From: Catalinimonas alkaloidigena
GTDB lineage: Bacteria; Bacteroidota; Bacteroidia; Cytophagales; Cyclobacteriaceae
Direction: 5' to 3'
Assembly: GCF_029504655.1 (NCBI RefSeq)
Contig: NZ_JAQFIL010000001.1
Span: 7,164,001-7,228,000, forward strand
Length of the DNA stretch: 64,000 nucleotides
In this document: in pieces, positions 62,333-64,000 of the stretch
Layout: each line of letters begins with the position of its first letter
Position numbering within the stretch: position 1 is the stretch's first letter
Notes under the pieces: model-generated
Told to the model about the DNA's origin: nothing
Seen by the model: the letters and a program-made list of their open reading frames with translations, nothing else
Database searches by the model: none
Position numbers and translations under genes: made by a program

Positions 62333-62555
62333 ACAACCCACATAATAGGGTATCTAATAATAGCTCATATTCACAACCTTTAGACAACCTACATAATAGG
62401 GAGTTATTGAAAAGGCTTCTATATGACTTTTCATAGTGTCAAATAAGACAACCTACATAGTAGGGAAAATATAAAAGAATTATAAAAAGCCTTTTTTTGG
62501 TAGTATCAGGGTATTTTTTCTCAAATATTAAAATACAACCTACATATACCGTAGG
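62333..62555. repeat. Four palindromic repeats (iteron- or operator-like)
   Basis: Copies at 62333-62350 (ACAACCCACATAATAGGG), 62384-62401 (ACAACCTACATAATAGGG), 62448-62465 (ACAACCTACATAGTAGGG) and 62535-62555 (ACAACCTACATATACC then GTAGG). Each contains an inverted repeat CCTA-N5-TAGG or CCTAC-N7-GTAGG. A truncated copy starts at 62373. They lie in a gap of over 500 bases before a rightward promoter, a small gene and a polymerase-like gene, as expected for a replication origin or a repressor operator region. Confidence 0.65.
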
Positions 62556-62620
62556 TATCTCTTCTTATTAAATATTATATTATTCTTATAGTATATATAT
62601 ACTCTTACTAGTATATGTAA

Positions 62621-62651
62621 TTGTTACTCCTTATATAAAGAGTTATCTTTG
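62621..62651 (+). promoter_or_regulatory. Promoter of the 57-aa gene
   Basis: TTG (62621-62623) and TATCTTTG (62644-62651), the latter identical to the -7 box of the tRNA-Arg promoter. The start codon lies 18 bases downstream. The repeat array is just upstream. Confidence 0.55.
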
Positions 62652-62669
62652 TATTTATATATAAATGCT

Positions 62670-62843
62670 ATGATCAATAAAGAAATATTAAATAAAGTCT
62701 CTCTAAGATTAAGAAGAGAGGGTATACATAATTATCTGAAAGGTTCTCAGTTACTTGTTAAACCTGAACATAGAGAATATTCAAAGATTTTATACAATCA
62801 CTATGAGAACCAATATCTAAGAGAAAAATTAATATTAAATTAA
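62670..62843 (+). CDS. Small basic protein (57 aa)
   Basis: ATG at 62670; the upstream TTG at 62649 overlaps the -7 box and is unlikely. The product is helical and basic (INKEILNKVSLRLRREGIHN at the N-terminus) and could bind nucleic acid. It has its own promoter and terminator next to the repeat array, so a regulatory role at the array is possible. No family recognised. Confidence 0.5.
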   Translation: MINKEILNKVSLRLRREGIHNYLKGSQLLVKPEHREYSKILYNHYENQYLREKLILN

Positions 62844-62889
62844 TAACCTTTTCTTTTTCGGGATCGTCTATTTATTAGTGAAAGCTTTT

Positions 62890-62939
62890 AAAAGAACTCA
62901 GATAGGTTTCTCACACATTTCCCTTCTGAGTTCTTTTTT
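62890..62939 (+). terminator. Terminator between the 57-aa gene and the polymerase-like gene
   Basis: AAAGAACTCAG (62891-62901) pairs perfectly with CTGAGTTCTTT (62926-62936), followed by T-residues. Confidence 0.8.
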
Positions 62940-62988
62940 CACCTAAAAAAATGCTGTGTCCATAAAAGCCTTGCAGAAAAATGTGTGA

Positions 62989-64000
62989 ATGCAAATCAGC
63001 TTTAATAATGATTTTTATTTCTTTGCGCAAAGAGATATAATCAATTTTCTTAATCAGTCCCTACCGGACAATCTGAAGCCCTATAAGGATCGCTTTCTTT
63101 ACCCTATCCATTTACTTAATGTAAACCGTATACTTTCTACAAAGTACGAGCATTACGATTATATACCGTTAATGTCAGAGCTTTTACAAGATATGTTAGG
63201 AAGTAGTAAGTTAAAGAGTTTTGACAATAAAAAGCCCTATTCATTTATCCTGAATTACCTAAAAGATAATGGGATAATTGAACAGGATACTAATGTAAAA
63301 TACATTCCTGGTAAACGTGCTAAAGCATATAGGATTACAGAACAATACCGTTACTGTCAGATAAGACAGATAGAAATTGTAGATGATTACATGTTCTCTA
63401 AAGTTGTTAAATGGAAAGATAACCTATTTGATAGTTCAATCCCTTATCTAGCTGCTAATAGAATGAACTTGAATAGCCTTTCTATTGATGCGAATGCAGC
63501 TACTAAGTTTTTAGAGAAAAAGTATAGTATATCAGTTGATGATTATCTGTCTGGGGAATTAACTAATCAGGTACGTATCGATAAGGATCTAGCAGACAGA
63601 TACGGCAAGTTTGAGCAACAATATGCAGCTGTAAATAAAATATACTTTCTACCAGATTTTAGCCGTAGTAAAGCTAATAATAGAGTACATACCTCTTTAA
63701 CTTCCCTGTCTAAAAGCCTTCGTCAATTCCTGTACTTACCTGATGAAAAAGCTAGGTTATTCAGTATTGACTGCCGTAACTCGCAGCCATTAATTTTTAA
63801 TGTTTTGATCAAACAGTTTGCAGATAGGCAGGGAATTGAAATCGATGGTGATTTACTCCTGTATAAAAATCTTACCGAAGGTGGTAGGTTTTATGAATAT
63901 ATTGCCGATAAAGTAGGGTATAAGCTTACAGATGATAATAGATCAGAGTTTAAGAAGAAATGCTTCAGTAGCATCTTTTACAATGAGTTCTATTCTAAAG
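62989..64000 (+). CDS. Polymerase-like phage replication protein candidate (3' end beyond the window)
   Basis: An open frame from ATG 62989 (MQISFNNDFYFFAQRDIINF), preceded in frame by TGA, runs 337 codons to the edge without a stop. Residues about 55-105 resemble a winged helix. Further on, RVHTSLTSLSKSLRQFL then LFSIDCRNSQPLIFNVLI, and later FKKKCFSSIFYNEF, are laid out like the R-x-H-T region, motif A (D-Y-S-Q) and the O-helix motif B (R/K-x3-K-x6-Y-G) of family A polymerases. This is a distant, visual likeness. The repeat array upstream supports a role in replication. The gene is partial here. Confidence 0.6.
   Translation, partial: MQISFNNDFYFFAQRDIINFLNQSLPDNLKPYKDRFLYPIHLLNVNRILSTKYEHYDYIPLMSELLQDMLGSSKLKSFDNKKPYSFILNYLKDNGIIEQDTNVKYIPGKRAKAYRITEQYRYCQIRQIEIVDDYMFSKVVKWKDNLFDSSIPYLAANRMNLNSLSIDANAATKFLEKKYSISVDDYLSGELTNQVRIDKDLADRYGKFEQQYAAVNKIYFLPDFSRSKANNRVHTSLTSLSKSLRQFLYLPDEKARLFSIDCRNSQPLIFNVLIKQFADRQGIEIDGDLLLYKNLTEGGRFYEYIADKVGYKLTDDNRSEFKKKCFSSIFYNEFYSK

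Larger units (their letters stand above)
34873..64000. mobile_element. Siphovirus-like prophage or related integrated element (left part), next to tRNA-Arg
   Basis: From the tRNA rightward, composition turns strongly AT-rich and the genes are those of a tailed phage: terminase, portal, protease, capsid, tail tube, tape measure and fibre. Non-contractile tail genes (no sheath seen) and a 715-residue tape measure point to a siphovirus. All structural genes look intact, so it may be active. Integrase, repressor and lysis genes are not visible and may lie past 64000. The tRNA as attachment site is inferred from position only. Confidence 0.85.

Noticed and set aside
62331..62555. Repeat set considered as a CRISPR array
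   Set aside because: Spacings are irregular, only four imperfect copies exist, the repeats are short and no cas genes are present.

Overview
The window is a piece of a Bacteroidota chromosome, most likely a Cytophagales-type marine or soil bacterium. The lineage call rests on TAnnTTTG-type promoter boxes, Tat-exported Gfo/Idh and aldo-keto oxidoreductases, lipoprotein signal peptides, a gamma-alpha fused 2-oxoacid:ferredoxin oxidoreductase, DUF4230/DUF5675 proteins, and phage structural proteins of the type found in Bacteroidota phages. No species can be named from the sequence alone. At the tRNA-Arg near 34.8 kb the base composition changes abruptly, from a mixed host composition on the left to clearly AT-rich DNA on the right.

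Left part (1-34.3 kb), host metabolism and envelope. A three-gene plus-strand cluster (malate synthase, a GlcD-GlcF-like FAD/Fe-S dehydrogenase fusion, an LctP/GlcA permease) fits uptake of glycolate, its oxidation to glyoxylate and condensation to malate. Next come two Tat-signal sugar-type oxidoreductases, a lipoprotein formylglycine-generating-enzyme homologue that keeps both active-site cysteines, and a TetR gene with a perfect paired operator followed by an exporter-type ABC system. Then follow an ectonucleotide pyrophosphatase/phosphodiesterase, a mannitol-dehydrogenase-family enzyme with an NCS1-type permease, and a quinone-oxidoreductase-like MDR protein. A tightly overlapping four-gene envelope operon comes next: DUF5675, a membrane-anchored muramidase plus amidase, a DUF4230-like lipoprotein and a large membrane-anchored protein. 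The left part ends with an HD hydrolase, a PepSY membrane protein behind a palindromic operator, and a three-gene KorB/KorA/GltD-like oxidoreductase operon.

Right part (about 34.87 kb to beyond the right edge), a siphovirus-like prophage or related integrated element next to tRNA-Arg(CCG). A GIY-YIG/NUMOD endonuclease gene lies beside the tRNA. The late genes read leftward from the small and large terminase through tail completion, tail, tape measure, prohead protease-scaffold, major capsid, tail tube, tail fibre, portal and head-tail connector. This order is unusual, with the tail genes lying between terminase and capsid and the portal near the very end. Two AT-rich membrane-protein genes read against this late operon and look like cargo. 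Further right are a tandem helix-turn-helix protein, small genes of unknown function, a set of palindromic repeats resembling iterons or operators, and a rightward gene with polymerase-like motifs that runs off the edge. Integrase, repressor and lysis genes are not seen and may lie beyond the right edge.

The most striking unexplained pattern is in the prophage. Late genes that are not translationally coupled to the gene before them mostly carry CTATTTAYA about 12-17 bases before a TTG start codon, whereas the coupled genes start with ATG. This looks like a phage-specific expression signal. The envelope operon, a 31-residue hydrophobic peptide gene with its own terminator, and the palindromic repeat array are the other main candidates for new biology.
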